Assembly: GCA_007258455.2 (NCBI GenBank) | Contig: VDFB02270651.1 | Coordinates: forward strand, 489,808,711 to 489,872,710 | Direction: 5' to 3' | Origin: Sequoia sempervirens | Taxonomy: Eukaryota > Streptophyta > Pinopsida > Cupressales > Cupressaceae | DNA length: 64,000 nucleotides | Shown: positions 44,700 through 56,039 of the stretch, piece after piece | Layout: each line of letters opens with the position of its first letter | How positions within the stretch are numbered: the stretch's first letter is position 1 | Notes under the pieces: generated by a model | Seen by the model: the letters and a program-made list of their open reading frames with translations, nothing else | Databases searched by the model: none | Told to the model about the DNA's origin: nothing | Program-made: the position numbers and the translations under genes

Positions 44700-46476
44700 T
44701 GAAACAAATAAAATAGGTGTTCCACCTTTTGAGAGGTGGAACACAAACTAGGTGTTTAGGGACCTAGACCAATTCCCTTGAAGTTTCATTTGAGGAAACC
44801 ATAGAGATCTCAATCCAAGGATGGAATGAAGGAAAGAGATCTGCAATAGGGGTGTCCTAGGGGTGTGATTAAAGACTAAAGAGGGGTTCACCACCAAGCT
44901 AGGGCTTGGAAAGATAAGAGATGTAAATGATGAAAGTATCATGCAAACTTGATTAAATGACCTAGAAAATGAAGCTGAAATGTAGAATAACAAACTCAGA
45001 ATGAGCAGATGTGCACGTGAAAGAAGGATGAGGTCAAAAAAATCTCTAAAACCCTAAAATTCTACTATTTGATGCTTACTAGGACTCGTACACCAATCTA
45101 GGTAATTTAGTCCCATATTAGGGTTTTTGTGCCAAGACTAGAATCCTTCAAGGATTGATCTAAATCTCTTGAATCCTAAAAAATGGCAGTACTAGGACTC
45201 ATACACCACATGTGGTGATTTAGTCCTAGTATTAGGGTTTAGCTAAAATTAAATTGGTATTCTCTAGTGATCTCTTGTAGCTTCCTTCTTTCCAAATCTT
45301 TGAGTCAGAAACCTTGATTTGCAACATGTAGACTATGATCTTGCAATACAGATGGAATCTTGATAACTTTTCTCCAATCTTGCAACTTAGTCTTCAAAGG
45401 ATCTTCAAGCCTCAAAGCACCTATATTTGCAATCACACGTGTAGAGAGAAGGAAAAAATTATTGATTGTTAGGAAATAGGGGTTTTCCTTGGTCAAACCC
45501 CATTTAGGTAATTAAACCTTGTGATGAAATAATAAAACATGAACATGAAGCATGAAATATGAAACATGAACAATGATACCTTGAATGATGTCTTGAGATG
45601 TAAATCAACAAGTTGACATGAAGTGGCCATGTAGAATATAGATCTTGATCTTGAATTAGATGTAGAACAATGCTTAATCTTGGATCTTGAATGCTACATC
45701 ACAAAACTAGCTCAACAACATGTTTCATGTTCTATTCCCTTGACATGATAATAGATCTTGAATTTCTGCAACAAATGATGAAGAAATTTTCCCTTGAATG
45801 CCTTAGAAATGCTCTTGTAAACTCTCTTGATACTCTTGTGAAGTATTAGAATGCTTTAATCTTGATTTCTAGGTTGATATTATGATTTCTTAGGTGAAAT
45901 AATGATTTGAAACCTTGTTTATATGAGCATTCCATCTAAATTCCCATTAATTAGATCCCAAATACCGACATTCATGAAATTTGAATTCAAAACCCTATTT
46001 TTTTGCTCAAAACTCTAAAAAGGGGCCAAATGGGACTCATACACCACTTGTGGTGTATAGGTTCCATTTGGGTGGGACTCATACACCCAAGGTGGCATAC
46101 GGGTCCCACAAGGCCTTTTAAGCTTGAAGAAATGCCGAGAGTTAGGAAATGGAGTGTATTTATTGATTATGTTAGGATCTTGGTTGAAATAAACCTCGGG
46201 ATGCATCATAAAGGGTCTTAGGGATCTATTAACGATGATATGAAGGTCATAAATGCAAGAGATCCCAAAACTTAATGTAAAGGTGTAACTAAATACACTT
46301 TACAACACTAAATTAAGGAAAAATTAGGTCAATTTAGCTTGAAAGGGCCCTAAAACTAATGTGAATGTGTAAAACACATTACAACACTAGATCAAGGTAA
46401 CATTAGGTCCATTTTAATGTTAATCATTTCCAAATCAAGTGTGAAAATGTAGAGGGATGCATTTTTCTACACTTCA
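44700..46476 (-). repeat. E3 5' LTR
   Basis: 1777 bp, intact: TGAAACAAATAAAATAGG...TTTTCTACACTTCA. Palindromes at 45082, 45195, 46032 and 46074, GGGGTTTTCC...AAACCCC block at 45479-45501, minus-strand TATAAA at 45918-45923. Confidence 0.92.
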
Positions 46477-46481
46477 ATTAA

Positions 46482-46581
46482 TAAATATTTTGTCCCTCAT
46501 GTCCTACAGAACACTTTCTAAAGAATGTGGAGACACATAAATCAACTTAGGATAGAAAATATAATGTCACCTATCCTAACA
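46482..46581 (-). repeat. E2 5' LTR, last 100 bp
   Basis: TAAATATTTTGTCCCTCATG...CACCTATCCTAACA, identical in order to 6062-6163. It completes the LTR interrupted by E3. Confidence 0.9.
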
Positions 46582-46990
46582 ATACATTGTATAAAGAATA
46601 TAAAGTATAAATATATCGGTGATGCAATATTATGAAGTGTATGTATGTAACAATTATTTCCTAACATTTTAATTGCTTATATGTTTATTTTTCATAACTA
46701 TTCTAATTTTTTAATTGCATCACCATGTGCTTAAATTTTTAAAATAATTAATTCACCTTGGGTGTATATTTTATTTTCAACAATTTGTTATGTTGTTGAG
46801 ACCCTAATTTGTGGGTGCATAAGAAGAAAACTTTAAAAATAAGGAAAGTTCATAGCATTAACGATAGTTATTGCAATAATTTAGATGTTTGGTAGCACAC
46901 ACTAGGTTCTAGTTCCCTTGGTGAGGGGTTAGACATCTAGTGGGTGATAATCAATTGGGGGATATCCAGAAGGATGTGGCCACTAAGATA
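46582..46990. other. AT-rich DNA right of E2
   Basis: Begins with the E2 target duplication ATACA. No gene or repeat recognised. Confidence 0.5.
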
Positions 46991-46999
46991 AATACAACT

Positions 47000-49799
47000 T
47001 GACACTTAAGATGGATAAAAAAATATTAATGATGGATTAAATTGATCATTTTTTTATGGAAAAGGAAGATAATAATAAATTGGGAGAAATTGTTGTTGAA
47101 TTTAAGATATGATTGATGGAAAGCTAAAATATGATCATGGTTGAGAAGAGAAAAGGTGAAAGAACTAAATAGACCCAAGAAAGGGAGGAAGGAACCAAAA
47201 TGAACAAAAAACATGTGAGAAACATCTATGAAGTATGCTAGGATGGATGTAGCTAAAGAAATCCCTATAATAGAGGTAGAAGGATAATCAATGGAAATGA
47301 TACTCACTAATATTGAAGAACTAGAGTGGTCTATAACTCTAATTAAAATTGAAAAATAAAATAAGAGAAAAATGATGGAAACTAAAGATCAAGAACTACA
47401 AAAGAGAGGGAAGAAAGACAAAATGAACAAAAAATGTGTGAGAAGAATCTATATAGTATGCTAAGAGGGATGCAGGTAAAGAAACCACTAGATTAGAGGT
47501 AGAAGCATACTCAATAGACATGGAAATCAGTAATATTGAAGAACTAGAGTGGTCCATCATAGCAATTAAAATTAGAAAATAAAAAATGAGAAAAATGAAG
47601 AAATTGTTAAAATTATGAGGCATCAAAATATGAATGACTTAAACCTTGGATAAAATATATTATACATAAAATGGAAAAGGATAGGCTTAGAAGAAATTGT
47701 GCTTATAAGGTGCTACCACAATAATGGGTTACACTTTTTGGGACATCTTAATTTTTTCTTGAAATCACATATTTTTAGAAAATACAATTATTTAAGACTT
47801 TAAAGGTTCCATTTAAATGATTTTAATTAAAGATGGATTGATCAAAACCCCTTAGATCAAACCTCCTTGGATAGAACCTTGTTAGATTTAAACCATACCT
47901 ATAATCGAGTCTCCTCTACACTTATCAAAATGCTAATAAAAAACCACTTTTGATTACCTTTTGGGTGATAAAATGAATTCATTTAAAATTTATGTTTTGT
48001 AAGCATGTAGCCATTATTATAAGCTTCCCAAAAAGTATAATTTTAAATATGTTTAATTTGATTATTATATTTATTTTTTTATTTCTTGTGAATGTAGGAT
48101 TTTCAATTAATGTCAAGTTCTTTGTTTCTCACATACAAAAAAATAGAAATTTAATAGAGAAAAAAATTCTAAAAAATATATGTGCACTAGGTATTGATGT
48201 CCTTATTCCAACAAAAAAAGAATAAGTTAATTCAAATGAATACAAAAAAAGTTATGTGGGCCGAAGTACACCTCTATCCAAATTATAATTACTTTGACTT
48301 GGAAAATTAATTTTAAAAAAAATGTAACAAAAAATTATAAGAAAATATCCATGCAATAGATATTGGTGTGAAAAACTTGTATTTTTAAAATTAGAATTGT
48401 ATCCTATCTATAAAAAAAGTTATGTCGTCCAAAGTAAACATCACTTTTTAAAAATGTTGATTAGTAGAAAAAACAAGTTTTTAAAAATTACATAAAATGA
48501 TTCACAAATTTTTTTATTTTTTATTTTTTAAATATAACTAGAATCTACACAAAATATCTAACAAATAACTATTTTGATTCATCTTCAAATTCTTAATGGT
48601 TTAGCTGCTATAGGTGTAAGAAAGTGAATATCTAGTGAAAAATCTTGATTTTAATGTTAAGTTTGGTAAAAAACTGTAACCCATTATTGTGGGATCACCT
48701 TATATTATATGATAATAATTCAAGGGTCATTTTTAAAAGAAGATTCTAATTGATTCTAACTTAGGGTCATAATAAATAATGGGTTTGAATGTTTAGAAAC
48801 ATAAATATTTGGATGAAGCACACTTTACCTCTCTAATGACCATAAAAATACTAAAGCAAGTAGGTATGATGGATACAATAGAGGAAAGAAATTAAGAAAT
48901 TAACATTCAATAAAGATTATGAAAGAGATAGGGAGATGATAAGAAATATTAGTAAAAAGTTTAAAATATCCATTGAAACCTTAGAATTAGTAGGAGGAAA
49001 CCAACCTAATAATAAGGAAATGTAAACTAAGTTGTTAATAAAGATAACCAGTTAAAATTAAAGAGTTACCATCCCCCAAGCCAAAGAGAGAATATGATGA
49101 GATGAACCCCTTAGACAAGAGTCTCTCCTCATACCATATAAGATAAGAAAGGCATCTAACGAAGCCATAAGTAATGAATCCTTTCTTAGCCTAGAGGAAG
49201 TATGAGAAATAATTAATTCTGTAAGAAATTTCAAAGAGATGTTGGTTTGTGAGTTATTTTATAGTTACTTACCTAGAGATAAATTTAGATAAAGTAGATT
49301 AGTAATGTAATTTGAAGTGTGGAATTAAGTAGAATAAACTTGAAGACAAGATAAAAATATAGTTGAAAAAAAGGAGGAAGGACAAGTCGTAAACCATGAA
49401 AAGCTAAATAAAAAACACTATCAACTCTTAAAAATACAAATATAAATAGACTAAGCTTATTTTATTTGAGAAAGACAAAAATATACAATGATAATTTGTT
49501 TATATTAGAATCTCATTGGAGTAGAACTAGCATTAATGATAAATAGACTAAGTTATATAAATTTGTGGAGCCTCTTTTTATTCCTAACAAATCTCAAGCT
49601 ATTTAATTTTAGGATGCTCTTACCTTGAAAATAAGAAAATAGTTCATTCAAACTAGAATTTGAGTAAAGAAAATTAGAATTAAAAAAAGAGAGATAACAG
49701 ACACTCAAATAAAGTCATAAAATTGACCATGGTATATACAAACATTTGGGAGAACACTTTCTAGCATAAGGTCTTCTCAATCAAGTGGAACCATTCCTT
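47000..49799 (+). pseudogene. LINE upstream region (first ORF remains)
   Basis: A/G-rich plus-strand sequence with an imperfect tandem duplication of about 223 bp (about 47170-47390 and 47391-47610). It matches 59700-60860 piece by piece (for example CATCCCCCAAGCCAAAGAGA near 49071 and 60506). The best open piece is in the second copy (59773-60009). The encoded protein is not recognised, so calling it the first ORF rests on position only. Confidence 0.5.
47709..48699. mobile_element. TIR element M2a in LINE
   Basis: 991 bp. Left end GGTGCTACCACAATAATGGG and right end in reverse complement GGTGATCCCACAATAATGGG. The second LINE copy lacks it (near 60125), proving insertion. Flanks TTATAA and TTATAT. 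Related to M2b in E2 gag. No transposase. Confidence 0.8.
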
Positions 49800-49839
49800 C
49801 ACTAGTACAAAAACATAAATAAATGACTAAAAAACTACC

Positions 49840-50200
49840 AAAAATTGGTCACATGACCATTAGCTTGGTCATGTGACCATTATTAGTTTATTGCCAGCCA
49901 TTTATAGTGCAACCAAATTCATGACTAAGCCATTTTTAGTCATTTATTGGTCGTTTTGATTGATCAATTTGGTGGTATATTTAGTCATTAATTTAGTCAT
50001 TGATTGTTTTTAACTAATCATTTATTTAGTCATGGTAATCATTTATTTAGTCATGGTATTCATTTATTTTAGTTATTGTAGTCATTTATTGAGTCATTGT
50101 AGTCACTTATTTAATCATTGTAGTCATTTATTTTAGTCATGGTAGTAATTTATTTAGTCATGGTAGTCATTTATTTAGTCATGGTTTAGTCATTTATTTG
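49840..50200. repeat. Subterminal repeats of the CACTA element
   Basis: About fifteen copies of TAGTCATTTATTTAGTCAT(G/T)GT in varied form. The 49850-49895 stretch also has TGGTCACATGACCA and its complement TGGTCATGTGACCA. Similar words recur near the right end (54640-54800). In this superfamily such arrays bind transposase. Confidence 0.75.
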
Positions 50201-50805
50201 GGTGAATCAATGATTCAAGTTACAAATAAAATCTAACTTAATTAATCCTCACAAATTTATGCATATAAACTTCAAGTACATCATAGATATTCAAATGTTG
50301 AGAGAAGCACCATGAAATGAAGACTGAAATGCTTGAAAAAATATGATTGATGAGACACAAGAGGAGCCACAACACAATATTTATGAGTGGAGAAAAAACC
50401 ACTCTGAAAATTTACTTCATTAAGCCTCATTAGCAAATCAAAACTTCACTGGTTACATTCAATGTCTTAGTGACAACTGCCTCATTGGAAAAGCAAAACC
50501 TCACTGACTATTTTACATCATTTATTGAAGAATTGAAGAATTCAAAAAGGCATAAAAAATAGAGATTCACTTTGTATCAATGAATTTTTTTCTTGAAAGT
50601 TTCATTTGGATTTGACACTCAAGAACCTTCACTTCTGCACCTTCAACACAATGAATACTATAAAATGTGTTTCTCCTTATTCTATTTGGCGTATTTTTAT
50701 ATTTAAACAAATATTGGCATGTACAACTTACAACTTATTGATGTTGTATATTTACAAAATACTCCTATTTTCATATACTTATACTCTTTTCATCATCCTA
50801 GATTA

Positions 50806-51607
50806 GGGTATGTGTAGGATCATCATGGAAAAAATAGGCCCTTAAGTGGCAAAAAATTCAGAAAAATCAGAGTTAGGCAAATTGACGTAAAAATTTGAAT
50901 AAGTTATCTATATTATTTCCAAAATATGTAAGAATAGAATTTGTAGCAAATTGAATGTAGTTTCTAAACTACTAGGTTTATTTTAAAAAATCTATTTGGT
51001 GAAAATTTGAAATTTCAATGCAGTAGTACTTAATTTTCAAGGAAAACATAAGAAGTAGGTGTTTGTTTGACCACCCTAACCACAATAAAAGATAATATTT
51101 TCTTATAAGATTTTAGATATAAGTAGAGGACTCATGTCCTAATGTGATGCATACTTTTTTGTAAATTTTTTTCCAAGTAAATAATTAATTATGAATTTTT
51201 TTATTACAAATTTTAAAAAATAAAAAACTTGTATGTCTAACCACCTTAACTTGGTCAAAACTTTATGGAATTCATTTATTTATTTTTTAATCCTATAGTA
51301 TGCAAAGCATAGAATGTGACACATGTTTTGGATTCAAAAAATGTTATACCGTTTGGAATCTATAGATGTTTTTCAATTAGCCTATCAATTAGGACTTTAG
51401 TTGTAATTCAAATAGAAAATAAATAATAATTATTTATTAAATTCAAAGTAAAGCATAATTTATATATTGGTGGAAAGCTGAGAATATCCTCTAAAAACCC
51501 TTTTTGTTTCATCAATTTTGGGTAAAAAAGAAGTCATTAGCCACATACCCTACAAAAAACCATCATATCGCCAACTTTTGGCCCATCATGATCCTGCATG
51601 TATACCC
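50806..51607. mobile_element. TIR element M1b in CACTA
   Basis: 802 bp, collinear with M1a. Starts GGGTATGTGTAGGATCATC, ends GATCCTGCATGTATACCC. AT-rich, non-coding. Confidence 0.78.
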
Positions 51608-52207
51608 TATAACTGCATAAGGAACAAAAGAATCAATGAGAAATTCCTGCAACATAACTATTTCCAAAAACCCAAAAGAAAATTCAAATCAAAAATATCA
51701 TAGAATACACTATAAAGAGGAAAGAAAAATCAAGTTTGATAATGAATGAAACACTTTCACAAAAGGTTTACAGAAAACAACCATCCCTTGTAAGGGGAGA
51801 CTCTTTGGCAGAAATGAAGGTAAAAACATAATGAAATTTGTTAAAATTCCAAGCATCATAGAGCAGGAATTCATATATTGTAATGCTAGTTTTCCACAGC
51901 CTCTTCCTCTACAACGACCACCCCTGCAAAACAACATAATGGATAAAATGATGAAATACACTAAAAATGGATGGAGTTCTTTAACAATTTATTTCAATGA
52001 TGAAATACAAGAAAGAGAGCATAAATATGGCAATGGATATGCTATACAGGACACCCACTACATGAGAAATTTTAGATTTAATCACAATATCACAACTTGA
52101 GCCTTTCACACAAGAAACCTATGTGAAAGCATAAGCAAAAGATGTGTATTTTGAGGAGATATACTAGCAATTGATAGGGGCGTGTAAAAACACAAACCAC
52201 GACCCTG

Positions 52208-52640
52208 ATGGCATGGTTCTTTTGGAAGGGCAGCGACCCTCTCTCTCTAATGGCATACAAATTTCCCGCTGCTATTGGTTTTGGCTCCTCCAAACTCTTC
52301 CTCCCTGGTATTCACCTTTCACTTATCCAATTTGGCGAGCTATATCCTAAAAATAAAATTTCAACGAGGGTTTTAGAGTATGTTATTAAAATGAAATTAT
52401 GGTCAAGATCCTTTACCTATCTTGGTGTTCATCGTTTTTCATTGCTTTCCTTGTCGCTACTAGTTTCAGCTCCATTTTTTGCTGCTTTCCTTGCCACTAT
52501 TTTTTTCGGCTCCTCCAAACTCTTCCTTGCTAGTATTCACCTTTCACTTCTCCAATTCAGCAAGCTGCAACTAAAAATAAGGTTTCAACTAGGGCTTTAG
52601 AGAATGTTTATTAAAATGAAATTAGGGCAGGCACAACGAT
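52208..52640 (+). other. Duplicated segment with open frame in CACTA
   Basis: An open frame of 130 codons (52208-52600) covers two copies of a 225-bp unit starting at 52283 and 52508 (GGCTCCTCCAAACTCTTCC). Both encode SSKLFL-x-x-IHLSL-x-QF. The composition is less AT-rich than its surroundings. It could be a captured host fragment or merely repeat DNA; no family is recognised. Confidence 0.35.
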
Positions 52641-52735
52641 ATGTTTTTCTTCTTTCCACTAAAATGGATTTCAAAATGGAATCCAAAATATATAATCTCT
52701 AGTTCATAATTCATAAATATCTCACTTTCAATAAA

Positions 52736-52856
52736 TATTATTAAATTATATATTATAATATTATATTATATAATATTATTATTATATTTTATTATAATAT
52801 TATATTATTATATAATACTAAATGTAATAATCTATCATATTATATAATATTATATT
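52736..52856. repeat. TA-rich tract, left of solo LTR C
   Basis: ATTATATAATATT-type simple sequence. It continues on the other side of the solo LTR (54444-54565). Confidence 0.85.
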
Positions 52857-54438
52857 TGTGTTAGAGAAAAATGGCCCCTTGTCATTTGCATGGCCTTTTA
52901 GGTTTTGTTTCATGGTGTTGGAACTATTTTTCTTTGATTTTATGTTGTAACATGGCTTGAACATGCATATTTAGGTAATAAAAATTCAAAGAACGTCTTG
53001 TGAAGGTGTTGTGAAGTGTTGTAAGAAATTTATACATTCTTCTAGACTCTATTCATTATAATTCACCTAAAAACCACCTTTTCATCACTAAAAAGTCCTA
53101 TTTTGAAGTGTTGTAAAGTCTTGTTTAACAAGCTTTCACACTTTTCTAGGCATATTTTCACTATTTATCCCTTTCTCATGCTTTATTTGGTCCCTTTATG
53201 CCCTCATATGTCTTAATTAAGTGTATTTTTGAGTATTACCCTGATAAACAACATTAAATACAACATATTTCCTGGCACACATTTTCAGGTCCTAGGTGGG
53301 ACCCATTCGCCATGGGTGGCAAATGAGTCCCCATTAGCACCAAATTCAAAATATTTTAAATTTCCTTTCAGGATTTTATTCAAAATCACTTGATGTTGGC
53401 TTGTGATAAGGTATGAATGGGTAACTAAGGAACAAGTGTGTATAAATAAGTGATTTCACCTCATTTTACATATCCTACAATCTCCTCACTCAATCAAGCA
53501 TTCCATCTCACATTTCAAGCACTTTGAAGCAACCATTGACATTACTTCAAACTTGCATCATCAAGGGTTTGGTAAGTTAATAGCAATTGCATGTTGTTAG
53601 CTTATCATTCCTTTTCATTTTATTATTTTATTAAGGGTTTGATTACCAAAAGTGGGGTTTGACCAAGGAAAATCCCTATTCACTAACCTTGAACCATTTT
53701 CCCCCTATTGCATGTTTGTTTGTAGCCTTTTGTGTGCAGATTTGACAAGCTTTTTGGTGTTGAAGATTGGTTTACAAGTCAACTAGGTGCTTCAAGTTAA
53801 CTCAAGTCTATTTCAAGCTTGGAGAAGGTTTTCTATCTGTTTTTTGCAGAATTGACTTTGGCAACCCGACAAGCAGTGATTTCTAGATTTGGTGTTGCAG
53901 AGTTGTCTCCTAATTTTTTAGAAATTTGGGAGAGGACTGATTCACCACTTGTGGTGAATGAGTCCCACCTTAGGACTGAAAATCTGAATTTTGTCAGATT
54001 CCAGATCCCGATAGACAGAAACTTGCTTCTGACAGTTTTTCACTAGGAGGAGGACTAATTCGCCACCCTGGGTGAATGAGTCCTACTGTGAAAAATCAAT
54101 GATTTCAGTCGACATCCACAACATTTTAGATTCATCGAACTTCACCTAGTTACACTCAAATTCAACCCTTTTCTTTATGTTCTACAAATTTTCTTCATTT
54201 AGTTCATTGTTGCATATCATAATGTGTTTTCAAACATAGCTTAAATCTCACTTTTGCATTCGTTTTCATTCATTTAAATAATTCAATTGAATTTATTTAA
54301 CTTCATTTAGGTTAGAAAACATCACACATTGCATAATTTGAATGAACCATTAGCATTTTTGCTCCTTTCTCTCTCCTTTTAGGTGAAAAACCCTAGAAGA
54401 GCAAGAGTTGTACATACGAGCCAAAAGTCAACAATTCA
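52857..54438 (+). mobile_element. Solo LTR C (E1-type), plus orientation
   Basis: 1582 bp, TGTGTTAGAGAAAAATGG...GTCAACAATTCA, flanked by perfect ATATT (52852-52856, 54439-54443). Opposite in orientation to E1 and E3. It has palindromes at 53298, 53935 and 54052 and the GGGGTTT...AAATCCC block at 53653-53676. Its 3' end resembles the end of solo LTR A (GAAAAACCCTAGAAGAG). Confidence 0.9.
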
Positions 54439-54835
54439 ATATTCTATAATAATTTATAATATTATATAATATATATACTATAATATATATTATATTATAT
54501 ATTATAATATATTGCATTATATTGTATTGAAATATAATATATTATTATTATATTATATTATAATACAACGCACTCCCTCAATTTGAATTTTTTTTAATTA
54601 TCCACTTTAATATCATATTCTCTAATTTTTATTTGTGTGACTAATTATTTATTTTTATTTTTTACCCAATGATAAAATTAGTCACTTATGATGATCAAAT
54701 TAGTCATTTGTTTAGTCATTTATAGTTGTGTTGCAAAAAATGAGCAGAATATAGTCATCTTTATTTGTTGTGACTATATTTTTTAGTCACGTAATCATTT
54801 ATTTGCCAAATTCTACTAGTGCTTTGAAACCTATC

Positions 54836-55480
54836 TCAATCACGATTATTTCCTAGAATAAAAAAAAGGCTTGGTAGTAGACCCAAAAATAATATTGTTA
54901 GAAGAATGATTAAATATTTTAACCCTTGTATGGTGTTAATTCAAGAAACTAAGTTTCGTAAAGAATCAACTAAAAAAAATGTTATAGAATTGATAGATAT
55001 TTGGAAAGTGTTGTTAATTCTACTCTTAGTCTATTTTGTGGTCTTATGTGTGCTTGGCACTCAAGATAATGTTGTCTAAAAATTCCTTAAGTTGTAATTG
55101 TGGTATCTCTTGAGAAGAGGTTCATACATTCAACAATATTAGTGTTTCAATGAATAATTGTCATGCTCCTGGAGATCTCCAAGGTAAGGTTAAACATTGG
55201 GAAAGTTTGTAGGTTCATAGAGGAGTTTCACCTTAAGATTATCCTTGGATTATTGGATGTGAATTTAAGATTGTATTTTTTCTTAATGAGGAAAAAAGGG
55301 TGTAATTCCTACCATCCCTCAAGATAGTCTTCTTCATGTACAAAATATTATTTAGATTTAATTAATGATTCATATCACTTCTAATAATAGTTCTTTCACT
55401 TGGAAAAATCAAATATCTAGAGATGTTTTCAAATTAAAATATTTATCTATAAATTTTTAGTTAGTATAATATTGACCTTC
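54836..55480 (+). pseudogene. LINE endonuclease region
   Basis: The plus strand reads RLGSRPKNNIVRRMIKYFNP, then MVLIQETKFRKEST, matching the N-terminus of L1-type apurinic endonuclease (R-G-L-G, then Q-E-T-K, with the catalytic Glu kept). The remainder is frame-shifted. It begins 15 bp after the CACTA element. Confidence 0.75.
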
Positions 55481-56039
55481 TCAGTTTCTTTGACTTGCTT
55501 CTTCTACCCTAGAGAATGTGAGTTGGGATCACTAGCCCATAGCTTTGCACTGGGAAGGATTCCTTAAGCCCCCAAATTCTTCTTTTATATTTCAACTAAT
55601 GAGGTTAAAATAAGATGAGTTGGATGAAAATATTGGACCTTGGTGGTAAGAAGATAAACTTCCTCATGGTACAAATTTATATGATCTATTCTATAAATTG
55701 TGATTTTACAAACAAAAACCAAAGAATATAATGTTTCCTCATGCAGTAATATTATGCAAGTAAACATGAATATTTTTTCTAAGTTGGAAAATATTGAAGG
55801 TTGTATTTGAGAACAATTAAGCAATTTCATCTCTTAACTCATCACTCTAAACTCCAAAATGAATCGGTAAAAAAATTGATAAAGAAATCATATGGTGATA
55901 AAAATATCATACTAATTGGTAAGGCACGTGAATTCTAGTGTTTTCCATCACTCTTGTGGTAGATAAACATGTTAATTCTTCCAAGAAGATTAAAGAGAGG
56001 ATGGTTCTAATTGAATCCATTCAAGATATCTAACTAGAA

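Larger units (their letters stand above)
33146..46476 (-). mobile_element. E3: non-autonomous gypsy-like LTR retrotransposon inserted in E2 5' LTR
   Basis: The LTRs 33146-34369 + 36178-36733 and 44700-46476 come to 1780 and 1777 bp once the solo LTR is removed. The ends are TG...CA and the flanks GTTAA (33141-33145) and ATTAA (46477-46481) form a 5-bp duplication with one change; the other E2 LTR shows the empty site near 6057. Order on the minus strand: leader with palindromes, membrane/acidic ORF, linker, protease, G-patch-like segment, zinc-knuckle-like segment, non-coding tail. No reverse transcriptase or integrase was found. Confidence 0.9.
5292..46581 (-). mobile_element. E2: Ty1/copia retrotransposon, split by nested insertions
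   Basis: Minus-strand copia element. LTRs are at 5292-6163 and 32392-33145 + 46482-46581, about 870 and 854 bp. A PPT adjoins the 3' LTR and a primer site adjoins the 5' LTR. Domain order is gag, protease, integrase, reverse transcriptase, RNase H, which is the copia order. Flanks are ATATA (5287-5291) and ATACA (46582-46586), a 5-bp target duplication with one mismatch. Removing E1, E3, the gag insertion (31125-32163) and an unassigned block leaves an internal region of about 4.2 kb, normal for copia. Confidence 0.9.
49800..54821. mobile_element. CACTA (En/Spm-type) transposon, non-autonomous
   Basis: 5022 bp. The left end is CACTAGTACAAAAACATAAA and the right end in reverse complement is CACTAGTAGAATTTGGCAAA; both continue AATGA. 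A perfect 3-bp duplication CTT (49797-49799, 54822-54824) is what CACTA elements make. Subterminal TAGTCATTTATT repeats occur at both ends. No transposase found; an M1 element, a solo LTR and a duplicated segment lie inside. Confidence 0.88.

Noticed and set aside
2867..54083. Regularly spaced palindromic repeats as a CRISPR array
   Set aside because: Plant nuclear retroelement context, units spread over 50 kb in separate LTRs, spacing and spacers not array-like, no cas genes.
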